Of a stretch of DNA of 36,205 nucleotides, positions 25,022 through 34,606 are shown piece by piece (the first letter of the stretch is position 1; every line of letters begins with the position of its first letter). Origin of the DNA: Candidatus Sumerlaeota bacterium. GTDB lineage: Bacteria; Sumerlaeota; Sumerlaeia; Sumerlaeales; Sumerlaeaceae. The notes below the pieces were generated by a model. The model was given only the letters and a program-made list of their open reading frames with translations. It had not been told where the DNA came from and ran no database searches. The stretch covers positions 84,003 through 120,207 of the forward strand of contig JAPLSQ010000082.1 in assembly GCA_026398535.1 (NCBI GenBank). Direction: 5' to 3'. A program made the position numbers and the translations under genes.

Positions 25022-25175
25022 TAGACATATGCAAAATAATCGTGAAGTGATATGGTGTGCCCGTCAGTGAGACGCCAGTGCTTGGTGATGCCGCGCCATC
25101 GCGTTCACAAAACCGCCACGATCATCTTTTCAAGGAATAGAGCGTCATATATTCGCAATATGCTGGTGAGCGCCC

Positions 25176-27542
25176 ATGAGTGACGACCGGATCCGTGTTC
25201 TGTTGATAGAGGATGATCCATTACAGGCGGTCATGATCCAGCGGATGCTGTCAGAAAAAGGCGATTTCATGTATGCGGTGGGCATGAAGGGCATCGATTT
25301 CGGCGTCGCCTCCACTCTCGCGCAAGGGATGGAACACATCGGGAAGGGGGAAGTTGATGCGATATTCCTTGACCTGACGCTGCCCGACAGCCGCGGGATC
25401 GACACTCTCATGAAGTTGCGCCAGTGGCGCCCTGATGTGGCGATTCTTGTGTTGACGGCTCTCAGCGACGAGAGCATCGCGATGGAAGCCATGCGGGCGG
25501 GCGCGCAGGATTACCTGATCAAAGGCGAGATTGACGGCGGCACGCTTATCCGCACACTGCGCCATGCGATTGAACGCAATCACATGCTCTTGGAGCTGGC
25601 CAGCAGAACCCGGAAATTGCAGGCTGAGGAGGAGCGTCTGCGCGCAATGATCCATGGCATGGCCGAAGGCGTTGTGTTTGCCGACCAGCATGACATTGTC
25701 ACCGAGGTGAATGATTGGTTTGTTGGTCTCATGGGGCTCAGCAGGGACCATATCATCGGACACTCGATATGGGAATTTCATCCGCCGGAAGAAAGGGACA
25801 CAATCCGCCAGGGTTTGGACGGATTTCGTCAAGGCAACCGCGATATTATTGTCATTGAAGTTGATCTTCGCGGCATTCATGCCATCGTGCGCATCCAGCC
25901 AATCCGCCGCGAGGATGAGTACCGGGGGGCGATACTGAACATCATCGATGTCTCGAACCTTGTTGAAGCGCGGATCGCCGCAGAACAATCCGCCAACACC
26001 AAGAGCGCGTTTCTCGCCAATATAAGCCATGAGATTCGCACCCCGATGAACGGGATCATCGGAATGATCGACTTCCTGCTTGAAACAACCTTGAGTTCGG
26101 AACAGCGCGATTACATTCAGACAATTCGAACCTGCACCGACTGTTTGATGGTTGTGATCAACGATATCCTTGATTTGTCGAAAATCGAGGCGGGCAAACT
26201 TGCGCTTGAGCACGCGGATTTTGATCTGCGGGAGTGTGTGGAGGAAGTGGGCGAGCTCATGGCCCTTAAAGCTCATGAAAAAGGGCTTGAGCTGGCGGTC
26301 ATCATTCCCAGCGGCATGCCGCGCATGTATGTCGGCGACAAGGGGCGCCTGCGTCAGATACTGCTCAATCTTGTCAACAATGCCATCAAGTTTACTGAAT
26401 CGGGCGAGGTGGTTGTGTGCGCCGAGGTTCTGGACATGGTCAACGGCAATCAGGCCAGATTGCGCATCATGGTCAGGGACACCGGCATTGGAATCTCGCC
26501 GGCGGACAGGAACAAGCTGTTTCAGCCCTTCAGCCAGATTGATCATGCCTCGACGCGCCGTTATGGGGGAACCGGACTTGGTCTGGCAATCTGCAAGCAT
26601 CTCGTCTCGATTATGGGGGGAGAAATCGGCGTCGAAAGCGAACTTGGAACCGGGTCGCTCTTCTGGTTCACGGTTGTTTTTGATCTGAGCCAGATGAATG
26701 TGTCGGGTGAGGAGATGAGGCCGACTCTCAAGGATATCCGGATTCTTATCGTTGATGACAATGGGACAAACCGGCGCATCCTGAGCCATCAGTTGCGTGA
26801 GCAAAGATGCTGGGAATGTGAAGCAAAAGACGGGTATCAGGCGCTGAGTCTTTTGCGCAAATGGGCGGGCTCAGATAAGGAATTTGACATTGTTCTGGTG
26901 GATTACCTGATGCCTGGAATGGACGGAATTGAACTGACCAAGCAGATCAAAAACGATCCGTCACTCGCCCATACATCGCTTGTCATGCTGACCTCGGAGC
27001 CAAATGCGGGCGATGAGTCGGAAATGGCGCGGCTTGGTCTTGACGCTTACCTGATCAAACCGGTGCGCCAGAAAGTGCTCATGGAGACGCTCCACCGTGT
27101 CATCTCCCGGCGTCACAGCGCGCGACATCCTGCGCCGCAGGGCGTGCCGGAGTCTGTGGAACCGATGGGGGGCAAACCGCGCGCTTTGCTCGTTGAGGAC
27201 GATGAAATATGCCAGAAAGTGGCCCGGCATATGCTGGGCAGGCTGGGGTTCGAATGCGAAGTGGCAGTCAATGGCCAGGACGCGCTTGAAAAAATCGAAG
27301 CCGCTTCATATGACATCGTGTTTATGGATTGCAGAATGCCGGTCATGGACGGCTATGAGGCCACCCGCAGAATTCGGGATAATGGCGCTTTGCCCAAACA
27401 ACCGTTGATCATAGCCATGACCTCGCAGGCCATGGTTGGCGACCGTGAGCGTTGCCTGCAGGCTGGGATGGATGATTACATCAGCAAACCCATTCACCAG
27501 GAAAAACTGAGAAGCATGCTGCACAAGTATCTCCAAATGTGA
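25176..27542 (+). CDS. Soluble hybrid histidine kinase: REC-PAS-HisKA-HATPase-REC-REC
   Basis: The 788-residue protein has no signal peptide or membrane segment. Order: receiver 1 (residues 5-125, phospho-Asp66 in FLDLTLPDS, Lys in LIKG), a PAS domain (about 155-265), HisKA with His285 in [15 protein letters not shown], HATPase with N-box around Asn401, DTGIGIS (435-441) and GGTGLGL (464-470), receiver 2 (about 520-640, Asp576 in [12 protein letters not shown]) and receiver 3 (about 668-788, Asp718 in [12 protein letters not shown]). All receivers keep their Asp, Lys and Thr/Ser residues. No HPt domain follows, so the relay must use a separate phosphotransferase. The N-terminal receiver suggests input from another kinase. 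No response-regulator gene is adjacent. Confidence 0.95.
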   Translation: MSDDRIRVLLIEDDPLQAVMIQRMLSEKGDFMYAVGMKGIDFGVASTLAQGMEHIGKGEVDAIFLDLTLPDSRGIDTLMKLRQWRPDVAILVLTALSDESIAMEAMRAGAQDYLIKGEIDGGTLIRTLRHAIERNHMLLELASRTRKLQAEEERLRAMIHGMAEGVVFADQHDIVTEVNDWFVGLMGLSRDHIIGHSIWEFHPPEERDTIRQGLDGFRQGNRDIIVIEVDLRGIHAIVRIQPIRREDEYRGAILNIIDVSNLVEARIAAEQSANTKSAFLANISHEIRTPMNGIIGMIDFLLETTLSSEQRDYIQTIRTCTDCLMVVINDILDLSKIEAGKLALEHADFDLRECVEEVGELMALKAHEKGLELAVIIPSGMPRMYVGDKGRLRQILLNLVNNAIKFTESGEVVVCAEVLDMVNGNQARLRIMVRDTGIGISPADRNKLFQPFSQIDHASTRRYGGTGLGLAICKHLVSIMGGEIGVESELGTGSLFWFTVVFDLSQMNVSGEEMRPTLKDIRILIVDDNGTNRRILSHQLREQRCWECEAKDGYQALSLLRKWAGSDKEFDIVLVDYLMPGMDGIELTKQIKNDPSLAHTSLVMLTSEPNAGDESEMARLGLDAYLIKPVRQKVLMETLHRVISRRHSARHPAPQGVPESVEPMGGKPRALLVEDDEICQKVARHMLGRLGFECEVAVNGQDALEKIEAASYDIVFMDCRMPVMDGYEATRRIRDNGALPKQPLIIAMTSQAMVGDRERCLQAGMDDYISKPIHQEKLRSMLHKYLQM

Positions 27543-27547
27543 TTCGT

Positions 27548-27595
27548 GGACAGCCGCCTTGTCCCCGGCGCGCGGGCGAAACAAGGCGGCTGTCC
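27548..27595 (+). terminator. Large stem-loop after the kinase gene
   Basis: GGACAGCCGCCTTGT (27548-27562) pairs perfectly with 27581-27595 (15 bp). The 18-base loop can fold a smaller CCCG/CGGG stem. Only a short GTTTG follows, so termination may be weak or Rho-assisted. It begins five bases after the kinase stop. Confidence 0.7.
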
Positions 27596-27708
27596 CCGTT
27601 TGATGGTTGCTATTCCAAGAAGATCGTGGTTGGTCCGGGTTTGTTGTGATATTCATCTTTTATGAAGAACTCGGAGAAGCGGACGTGACAAAGGAGGTCA
27701 CGCAAAGA

Positions 27709-28665
27709 TTATTTATCCGAAATCGTCGCGTTTGTAAGGCGCATATGAACATCAAGGGCTTCGCGCCGTATGCGGCATTCGATGTATAGGAGGGGGGACG
27801 CAATCAGGATCCAGAGACCCGCGGTGAGATTGACGATAAAATCGAGTCCCATGGCTGTGAAATAAAGGAGCGGATCATGCGGCGTCATGAAGATGATAGT
27901 GCCGGAGCGCGCGATGCTGACCGACTGGAGAAGCCCCTGCGCCGTGAGCCACACGGCGGCGGGAAAGAGCGCGAGAAGCAGGAAGCGCCGCCGCGCAGTG
28001 TCGCCTTTGAGCAGGCCGGGGCGGAAGCTCATGGCCATGAGTTGCATGCTGCGCACCATCGCGCGGAAGAATGACGCGCGCTCAATGACCACGATGGGCG
28101 GAACCAGTATCCACATCATCAGGAAGTAGATGGACGCCGCCAGGCACCACAGCCCGATCACCTGGGCCAGACTGCCCGTGAACGTTCCCCCTGCGGCCGG
28201 CGACAGGACGCTCTGCACAAAAACCCCGAATAACAGGAGCAGAATGAACCAAACGAGCGTGCGCGTAAGGATCAGGTAGGGCAGGCGCTTAAAAGCGCTG
28301 CCCAAGGCGGTGATGATTCCGTAGGGTTTCTGCGGCGATGAGTAGGTCTGGAACACGGTGAGCAGTATGGCGGCACACGGCCATTGTTCGATAAAGAAAG
28401 ATGCGAAAAACCATGGCAGATATCCTATCGCGTCAATCGGCGAGGAGGTTGAACAGTAAAACAGATAAAGCCCGGTTGTGGCTGCGGCGCTTGGCAGGGC
28501 GTAAAGCGCGGCAAGCGCGAGGAAAACCCATGGTCTCACGGTGAAAATGGCGAAAACGCGGTCGAGCATTTCGATGGGCGTCGTGGGGCGGATATGCGTT
28601 ATTTCGCCGTGATTCCCGGTCAGCAACGGGGTGTAAAGCGAATCGATGGAGTCCCCATTCATCAT
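27709..28665 (-). CDS. Polytopic membrane protein of unknown function
   Basis: The 318-residue protein has about six hydrophobic stretches: around residues 50-70 (VFLALAALYALPSAAATTG), 80-105, 140-165 (LVWFILLLLFGVFVQSVL), 175-205, 245-265 and 285-305. The first 40 residues are soluble and include TPIEMLDRVFAIF. No conserved catalytic motif is visible and I cannot name a family. The start is the ATG at 28665, which overlaps the TGA of the preceding gene (ATGA); the frame remains open far upstream but only as a shadow of that gene. It is the last gene of the folP run and ends on the far side of the kinase stem-loop. A role in membrane organisation or transport is possible but unsupported. Confidence 0.7.
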   Translation of the reverse strand: MMNGDSIDSLYTPLLTGNHGEITHIRPTTPIEMLDRVFAIFTVRPWVFLALAALYALPSAAATTGLYLFYCSTSSPIDAIGYLPWFFASFFIEQWPCAAILLTVFQTYSSPQKPYGIITALGSAFKRLPYLILTRTLVWFILLLLFGVFVQSVLSPAAGGTFTGSLAQVIGLWCLAASIYFLMMWILVPPIVVIERASFFRAMVRSMQLMAMSFRPGLLKGDTARRRFLLLALFPAAVWLTAQGLLQSVSIARSGTIIFMTPHDPLLYFTAMGLDFIVNLTAGLWILIASPLLYIECRIRREALDVHMRLTNATISDK

Positions 28666-29099
28666 GATGCCACGCGTCCGCCGCGGATCAGCCAAAGAAA
28701 TGCATAGACGGCGAGTGTGCCAATGACCACTTCCCTTGCCCCGAAAGGCGCCTTGCCCTGATGGGTCAGTGAACTGAGAAAAGCGGCGAGCGCCAGGAAA
28801 ACGGGAACAAGAAGGTAAACGTAGGCGGGCGAAAAGCGGCTGACGCCTGCCAAGCGAAGCAGGGCTCCGGCCATCCATGCGGCCGCGATGGCGACAATGA
28901 GCGCGCTGAAGACGGAACCAAGGTCGAACAGCAGGATGATCAGTAGGGCGACGGCAAGGCATCCGCATCCCGAGCAACATGGCGCGCCGCCGTAATCCTT
29001 ATAAACCAGGATGCGCGGAACAGGCGAGCCATGGCCGGAATCAAACGGTTCTGCTTCGGTTTGCTCGATGTCGTCCGGCTTGTTTTTGTTGTCGGTCAT
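28662..29099 (-). CDS. Small membrane protein of unknown function
   Basis: The 145-residue protein starts at the ATG at 29099 and continues MTDNKNKPDD, an acidic, soluble N terminus of about 45 residues. Next comes a Cys-rich patch (GGAPCCSGCGCLAV) running straight into the first of four hydrophobic segments, which fill the rest of the chain and end near LAVYAFLWLIRGG. The CCSGCGC patch at the membrane border might hold a metal or an acyl group, but this is speculation. It lies 50 bases after folP and is translationally coupled to the downstream membrane protein, so the two products may interact. No family is recognised. Confidence 0.7.
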   Translation of the reverse strand: MTDNKNKPDDIEQTEAEPFDSGHGSPVPRILVYKDYGGAPCCSGCGCLAVALLIILLFDLGSVFSALIVAIAAAWMAGALLRLAGVSRFSPAYVYLLVPVFLALAAFLSSLTHQGKAPFGAREVVIGTLAVYAFLWLIRGGRVAS

Positions 29100-29149
29100 T
29101 GGCGATGTTGAGAAGATGACTTGCACTTGGGGCGGGCGCCGGGCAAGGA

Positions 29150-30010
29150 TTATCTGGCGCGCAGGGCGTCGATGATGGCGAGGGCCCGCTTGGCGGCCCG
29201 CGTGTTGTGAACGCGGACGATCCGCGCCCCGTTCATCACACACGCGCAGACGGCGGCGATGGTTGTTTCCTCGCGCTGATCGGCGGGGAGACCGCCGGTC
29301 AGCGCGCCGAGGAACCCCTTGCGTGAGACGCCCATGCACACGGGCCGTCCGAGCGCCGTTAATTCGTCAAGGCGGTTGATGAGTTCTAGATTGTGTTCGA
29401 TTGTTTTGCCGAATCCGATGCCCGGATCGATGGCGATCTGCGAGGGATCGACGCCGTGGCTGACGGCGAACGTCATGCGCTCGCGCAGAAAGGCGGCCAC
29501 CTCGGCGGGCGCGTCATCATAATGCGGATCGGCCTGCATTGTCTCGGGATTGCCGCGCATGTGCATGAGGATCAAGCCGGCGCCGCTGGCCATGGCCATG
29601 CCGGCGATTTCAGGCGAACGGCGCAGGGCGCACACATCGTTGATGATGTCGGCGCCGGCTTCGAGCGCCTGCCGCGCCACATCGCCCTTGTAGGTGTCGA
29701 CTGAGATGACGGCGGAAGGGAACCGCCCGCGGATTTGCGCGATGACGGGGACAACCCGGGCGCATTCCTGCTCCGCGGTGACGGTTTCGGGGCGTCCGGG
29801 GCGTGTGCTTTCGCCGCCCACATCGATGATGTCCGCCCCGTCTTCGATCATGGTTTGCGCCGCGGCGAGCGCGGCGGGAGCGGTCATGTGGCATCCGCCG
29901 TCCGAGAATGAGTCGGGCGTGGCGTTCAATATGCCTATAATGATGGTGCGCGGCGGGGAGAGATCAAATGTGTGTGCGCGCGCGCGCCAAACGGACAGTT
30001 GCCCGCTCAT
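29150..30010 (-). CDS. folP: Dihydropteroate synthase
   Basis: FolP condenses 6-hydroxymethyl-dihydropterin pyrophosphate with p-aminobenzoate to dihydropteroate in folate synthesis and is the sulfonamide target. The 286-residue protein shows the full motif set: GILNATPDSFSDGG, ADIIDVGGESTRPG, ISVDTYKGDVA, DIINDVCALR, LILMHMRGNPETMQ, IAIDPGIGFGKT and VCMGVSRKGFLGAL, ending with the RVHN (KVHD-like) loop. The ATG overlaps the TGA of the upstream gene (ATGA). FtsH or GlmM, common folP neighbours, are absent. A GTG or internal start is unlikely because the N-terminal SVWRARAHTFDL leader precedes the family start at a normal distance. Confidence 0.95.
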   Translation of the reverse strand: MSGQLSVWRARAHTFDLSPPRTIIIGILNATPDSFSDGGCHMTAPAALAAAQTMIEDGADIIDVGGESTRPGRPETVTAEQECARVVPVIAQIRGRFPSAVISVDTYKGDVARQALEAGADIINDVCALRRSPEIAGMAMASGAGLILMHMRGNPETMQADPHYDDAPAEVAAFLRERMTFAVSHGVDPSQIAIDPGIGFGKTIEHNLELINRLDELTALGRPVCMGVSRKGFLGALTGGLPADQREETTIAAVCACVMNGARIVRVHNTRAAKRALAIIDALRAR

Positions 30011-31053
30011 GAACCCTGCTGCTTGTCAGCCGGCGGCGGGGGAATGTTCCATGGTTTCTCATAATGCCACCAGCGGCGACGGCCCGACTCCTCGAGGTCG
30101 CCGAAATAGAAGAACCGCGACGTCGGGTTTTCGGGACGCAGGAGATTGTAAGACGGATCGTGATCCATCAGGTAGTAAAACCATTCGCGTGCGATTTCCA
30201 TCTGTTTCAGCTTTGTGTAACACGCCACGATGTTGAAGATGGCGTCGCTGGTTCGGATGTCGGCGGGGTATTTGCGCAGATAATTTTCGATAAAAACGCG
30301 TATGGCCGCCTCGTAGTCGGGCGTTTTGCGTTCCATGTAATCGATGGCGCTGAGCAGGGCGCACAACGGCGCGTAAGGTGTGGCGGGGTAATCACTGGCC
30401 AGATGGGTGACTTTGCCGAACACATCGGGTGAGCCGCACAGCAGCGTCTGCATGGCGCGTGCCGCGTCGGGCGACGCGACAAGAGTGAACGCTTCGGCTG
30501 TCTTGCCTTCAGGCGCCGCAACCCTGATCTTTGTCAGAGGGATTTCGGTGATGTTTTTAACCGGCTCACGCAAGATGGAGTAGCTGAGTTTGACGGAAAT
30601 GTAATAGTCGCCGGGTTTGCCGAAAAGAAATCCGTTCGGCGAGCGCGCATCGTAGATGAGGGGGATAAGATAATAAACAGACATCCCGTCGCGCAGATCG
30701 ACTTCAACCGAAGGATAATTGCCCGGTTGTTCGGCGGCGGTGTAATGGCGCGGAAGCTCGCCGGGAGACTGGACCGTGATGGCAATATCGTGGCCTTCGG
30801 TCAGGTACAATCTCGCGCCAAAATTGGCCTTTTGCAGGGGTGACGCGCGGTTGACGATGGTGATCTTGAGGTAGAGAGGTTCGCCCATGACGATGCTGGT
30901 GGTTGTCAGTTCGGCGCGCACCTCGTTGCCGTTGGTGATGTTCATGCCGACTGGAGCGGCCTGACAGGTCATGGCCGCGGCGGCGGCGAGGATGAATGGC
31001 AGAATCCGCGCCAAGGTCGCTCTTGTCCGGCGCGCCGGGCTGTTGTGTGTCAT
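30007..31053 (-). CDS. Secreted protein with a TPR-like C-terminal half
   Basis: The 348-residue protein starts at the ATG at 31053 (or 31065, four codons earlier; both fit poorly with a Shine-Dalgarno). A signal peptide follows (LARILPFILAAAAAMTCQA), cleaved near residue 33. Residues 40-190 look like beta-sandwich: EVRAELTTTSIVMGEPLYLK and PGDYYISVKLSYSI suggest an Ig-like or NEAT-like fold. The C-terminal half has helical repeats (AAIRVFIENYLRKYPADIRT, IFNIVACYTKLKQMEIAREW) typical of TPR-like proteins tracking residues of outer-membrane assembly factors. The far C terminus is Pro-rich. It is translationally coupled to folP, a curious pairing. No named family is recognised. Confidence 0.7.
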   Translation of the reverse strand: MTHNSPARRTRATLARILPFILAAAAAMTCQAAPVGMNITNGNEVRAELTTTSIVMGEPLYLKITIVNRASPLQKANFGARLYLTEGHDIAITVQSPGELPRHYTAAEQPGNYPSVEVDLRDGMSVYYLIPLIYDARSPNGFLFGKPGDYYISVKLSYSILREPVKNITEIPLTKIRVAAPEGKTAEAFTLVASPDAARAMQTLLCGSPDVFGKVTHLASDYPATPYAPLCALLSAIDYMERKTPDYEAAIRVFIENYLRKYPADIRTSDAIFNIVACYTKLKQMEIAREWFYYLMDHDPSYNLLRPENPTSRFFYFGDLEESGRRRWWHYEKPWNIPPPPADKQQGS

Positions 31054-31217
31054 GATGCGATCCATAAGGCATTTTGTTTGCGTCCGGCGCGCCGACGCTT
31101 GTTTGTGCAATAATATCATGCGAGTTCCAAAATCTTTATTTTTGCCATTTCTGATTTACATCGCCAGCAGAGCTTAAAATCTTCATGGGCAGATGAAACA
31201 GAAAAGAGGATAAAATC

Positions 31218-32150
31218 ATGAATTTGGTTGCGGGTGAACCCAAAGAGGTCCGGCTGGAGAAGCAGGCCTATGGCGGCTGGGCAAACTGCCTGCGTTTGAG
31301 CGACGGGCTCCAGGAATTGATTGTGACGACGGATATTGGTCCTCGTGTGATCCGCTACGGGCTGGCCGGCAGGCACAACATGTTTAAGGAATATCCGGAA
31401 ATGCTTGGCAAGACGGGTGGGAGCGAGTGGCGGATTTATGGCGGGCACCGGTTGTGGCATGCGCCCGAGATCATGCCGCGCACATACGCTCCGGACAACC
31501 GGCCTGTGGAGCACGAATGGCGCAATGGTCTGCTTGTCGTCACGCAGCCGGTCGAGACATCAACGGGAATCCGGAAACAGATTGAACTGTGCATGTCGGC
31601 CGAACGCGATGAAGTGCGTGTTGTGCACCGTCTGTATAACACGAATCTCTGGGATGTGGAACTTGCGCCGTGGGCTCTGACGGTCATGGCGCAAGGCGGC
31701 CGCGTGATCATACCCCAGGAGGAATTTCGCGCCCATGACGCGTATTTTCTGCCAGCGCGGCCTGTCGTGCTGTGGCATTACACCGACATGAGCGATCCGC
31801 GCTGGACGTGGGGGAGAAAATACATCCAGTTGCGGCAGGATCCCGCGCGCGACACGCCGCAGAAAATTGGCGCGCGAAACACGTTTGGCTGGGCGGCTTA
31901 CGCGCTCGATGGCGTCGTGTTCGTCAAGCGCGCGCCGTTTCACAAGGATGCCATTTATCCTGATTTTGGCAGTTCGATGGAGTTTTTCACGAACGCCGAT
32001 ATGCTCGAGGTGGAATCGCTGGGTCCGCTGACACGCGTTGCGCCGGGCGGGTGCGTCGAGCACGCCGAGACATGGTCTCTCGCGGAGGCGCGGCCGGGTG
32101 ATGATGAGGAAAGCATCGACCGGATGATGGGGAGCTTGCTGGTGGTGTGA
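31218..32150 (+). CDS. DUF4380-type galactose-mutarotase-fold protein
   Basis: The 310-residue cytoplasmic protein resembles the DUF4380 family, which has the aldose 1-epimerase (mutarotase-like) beta-sandwich fold. The N terminus reads LIVTTDIGPRVIRYGLAG, and IYGGHRLWHAPE and YAPDNRPVEHEW look like the conserved core. Additional phrases are LAPWALTVMAQGG and EFFTNADMLEVESLGPLT, both typical of the fold's later strands. GAGGATAAA precedes the ATG at a good distance. A role in carbohydrate binding or epimerisation is inferred from the fold; the usual catalytic His/Glu pair of true mutarotases is not obvious. It faces the D-aminopeptidase gene, 39 bases between the stops. Confidence 0.75.
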   Translation: MNLVAGEPKEVRLEKQAYGGWANCLRLSDGLQELIVTTDIGPRVIRYGLAGRHNMFKEYPEMLGKTGGSEWRIYGGHRLWHAPEIMPRTYAPDNRPVEHEWRNGLLVVTQPVETSTGIRKQIELCMSAERDEVRVVHRLYNTNLWDVELAPWALTVMAQGGRVIIPQEEFRAHDAYFLPARPVVLWHYTDMSDPRWTWGRKYIQLRQDPARDTPQKIGARNTFGWAAYALDGVVFVKRAPFHKDAIYPDFGSSMEFFTNADMLEVESLGPLTRVAPGGCVEHAETWSLAEARPGDDEESIDRMMGSLLVV

Positions 32151-32189
32151 TTACTGCCGGGTGGCTGGCTTGCTGCTGGTGGTTTGCTG

Positions 32190-32969
32190 TCAGAACCGCC
32201 GGACATCAAGTAGCGTGGTGATTGTGCGTCGCACGGCGCGCGCGTCCACACGCTCCACATCGGGGTGCACTGCAAGGTCGTCCGCCATGTCGGACCGGTA
32301 CAGCGTCAGTTCGATCGTTGCGGGCAAAACCGGTTTGAACGGCTTGAATCTTTCTGGCGCCGCCAGCGCGCGTGTGATGGACTGGCGAATCGTTTCATGG
32401 GCGCGCCGCACGGGCAGGCATTTGGCAACATTCCTTCCAATGCCCCACTTCACGATGGCGCATTCAACATCGCCAAGCAACTCGGTTGCCTCGACGGCGG
32501 CGGCTTCATCGCCCGACACCATTATCACAGGCACATCGTAATGCCCGGCATAAGCCGCCTCGATGCCGATCTCGCCCATGACCTGGCCGTTCAACCGGTA
32601 CTCGAACCATGACATCGAGCTCATCGTATGGTCGAGGAAGCCATTGAAAGTTCCGGCGCGGGCGTGATGGCCGAGAAGAATGACGCCTGAGAAGGACTTA
32701 TCCAGCGAGGGCATCATTCTGCCCGCGTTGGGGCGTTCATAGATGGCGCGCGCGTCCATTTCGCCAATGCGCAGTTGAACGCCTGATCCGTGTGTGTCCG
32801 CCGCGATGACCTCAGTCGCGCCGGCCGCAAACGCGGCGTCAACGGCAGCATTCATCTCGTCAATCATCAGCTTTCGCCCCTCGGCATACTCCGGCGAATC
32901 GCTCTGCACCTGGCTCATGACGCGAAGGCCCGACACACCCTCCATGTCGGCAAGAATGTATATCTTCAT
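32190..32969 (-). CDS. dppA: M55-family D-aminopeptidase (DppA-like)
   Basis: The 259-residue zinc enzyme would remove D-amino acids from the N terminus of short peptides, perhaps peptidoglycan fragments. The start is the ATG at 32969, giving MKIYILADMEGVSG, the family N terminus with metal ligands Asp8 and Glu10. Other ligands are probably His in ADTHGSG, His in LLGHHARAG and Glu in GEIGIEA. The frame remains open 15 codons upstream, but those residues do not belong to the family. No dipeptide transporter genes (dppBCDE) adjoin, unlike the B. subtilis operon. The downstream side is convergent with the DUF4380 gene. Confidence 0.9.
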   Translation of the reverse strand: MKIYILADMEGVSGLRVMSQVQSDSPEYAEGRKLMIDEMNAAVDAAFAAGATEVIAADTHGSGVQLRIGEMDARAIYERPNAGRMMPSLDKSFSGVILLGHHARAGTFNGFLDHTMSSMSWFEYRLNGQVMGEIGIEAAYAGHYDVPVIMVSGDEAAAVEATELLGDVECAIVKWGIGRNVAKCLPVRRAHETIRQSITRALAAPERFKPFKPVLPATIELTLYRSDMADDLAVHPDVERVDARAVRRTITTLLDVRRF

Positions 32970-33038
32970 CTGATTTTTCCAGCCTGCTGTGAAATTAAAA
33001 ATTAAATAATTCATGGCGGTGTCATCCGCCCGGCGGAA

Positions 33039-34448
33039 CTAAAGAATGAACCGGCTCAGATCCTGATCCTTGAGCAATTCACCAAGCTGGCCGCGGACAA
33101 AGTCGGCATCGATGACAACACGCATGGGTCCAGCATCGCCCGCCTCGAAAAGAACATCTTCGAGCACTTTCTCCATGATGGTATGAAGACGGCGCGCGCC
33201 AATGTTTTCGCTCTGCTCGTTGACGCGGAACGCGCAGCGCGCCAGCTCCTGAATGCCGTCGGGGGTGAAATCCAGCTCGACCTCCTCGGTGGAAAGCAGC
33301 GCCTTGTATTGCTTGGTAAGGGCGGTTTCGGGTTCGGTGAGGATGCGTTTGAAGTCCTCGGTGGTCAAGGCGTCCAGTTCGACACGCAACGGAAAACGCC
33401 CCTGCAGTTCGGGGATGAGGTCGCTGGGCTTGGTCATGTGGAACGCGCCGGCGGCGATGAACAGGACATGGTCGGTGCGCACGGGGCCATACTTGGTGTT
33501 GACGACGCTGCCCTCGACGATGGGAAGGATGTCGCGCTGGACGCCCTCGCGCGAGACATCGGGGCCATGCCCCGACGAGCGTCCGGCAATCTTGTCCATT
33601 TCATCGATGAATATGATGCCGGATTCCTGCACGCGCTCGAGCGCCTCGCGGATGATTTTGTCCATGTCGAGCAGTTCGTCGAGCGCCTCATTGATGAGGA
33701 GGTCGCGCGCCTCGGAGATTGGCATGCGCGCGTCCTTGGGTTTTGAGGGGAACATGCGTTCCATCATTGAGCGCAATTCGCCGCCCATATCCTCCATGTT
33801 GCCGCCCATGGGCATGGCGTACACGCCTTGAATTTCGGGTCCCTGCCGGCGCGTCTGGATTTCGATTTCGCGGTCTTCCATCCTGCCGTCGAGCAGGCGC
33901 TTGCGCAATTTGTTGCGATTGCGAAGCCAGCGTTGTTGCGGCGTGGGTTCGGCGTCGGGCGCGGCTTCGGGAATGTCGTAATTGGTTTCCTGCCGGCCCT
34001 CGACAATGCGCACATTGCGCGTCACGCCAGGCGGGGGCGGCAGAAGCGCGTCGAGGATGCGCTCGTTGGCCATCACGCGGGCGCGCTCCATGACCTCTTC
34101 GCTCTTCTCGGCCTTGACCATGTTCACGCCCTTGTCGGTCAGTTCGCGGATCATGCTCTCCACATCGCGCCCAACATAGCCGATCTCGGTGTATTTGGTG
34201 GCCTCGACCTTGATAAATGGCGCGTTGACCAGCCGTGCCAGACGGCGCGCGATCTCGGTCTTTCCACAGCCGGTGGGGCCGATCATGATGATGTTTTTGG
34301 GATTGATATCCTCGCGCAGCGCGGGTTCGAGTTTGCGCCGTCGCGTGCGGTTACGCAGCGCGATGGCGACCATCTTTTTTGCGCGGTCCTGGCCGATAAT
34401 GTAACGGTCCAGTTCCGCGACGATCTGTCTGGGGGTTAGTTCACTCAT
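33039..34448 (-). CDS. hslU: HslU, ATPase of the HslUV protease
   Basis: The 469-residue AAA+ unfoldase feeds proteins to HslV. It shows [17 protein letters not shown] at the N terminus, Walker [10 protein letters not shown] (57-65), the pore loop GYVG (90-93), Walker [10 protein letters not shown] (278-286), a sensor-2 region [16 protein letters not shown], and the C-terminal tail DLSRFIL that inserts into HslV. The I-domain (about 105-250) is rather polar. The HslV gene, usually immediately upstream, is missing: pheT ends 158 bases before. The tail is intact, so HslV is expected elsewhere. It may be co-transcribed with dppA, whose start is 69 bases downstream. Confidence 0.95.
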   Translation of the reverse strand: MSELTPRQIVAELDRYIIGQDRAKKMVAIALRNRTRRRKLEPALREDINPKNIIMIGPTGCGKTEIARRLARLVNAPFIKVEATKYTEIGYVGRDVESMIRELTDKGVNMVKAEKSEEVMERARVMANERILDALLPPPPGVTRNVRIVEGRQETNYDIPEAAPDAEPTPQQRWLRNRNKLRKRLLDGRMEDREIEIQTRRQGPEIQGVYAMPMGGNMEDMGGELRSMMERMFPSKPKDARMPISEARDLLINEALDELLDMDKIIREALERVQESGIIFIDEMDKIAGRSSGHGPDVSREGVQRDILPIVEGSVVNTKYGPVRTDHVLFIAAGAFHMTKPSDLIPELQGRFPLRVELDALTTEDFKRILTEPETALTKQYKALLSTEEVELDFTPDGIQELARCAFRVNEQSENIGARRLHTIMEKVLEDVLFEAGDAGPMRVVIDADFVRGQLGELLKDQDLSRFIL

Positions 34449-34606
34449 GGGTTTGATTGATCAAGGGCATCATACAACAAGGCTATGCAAAGATGCGTTT
34501 TATTATCATGCGGACGGATGGGACAAAATAAGATAAAAAGGCCGGACAGGACAAACACGGCAAACAGTGATGGTTGCCAGAGCGTGAAGGTTATCATGAG
34601 GGGCGG

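Noticed and set aside
25251..26804. Minus-strand frame of 517 codons inside the histidine kinase
   Set aside because: Antisense to clear HisKA/HATPase motifs; no domain or start signal of its own.
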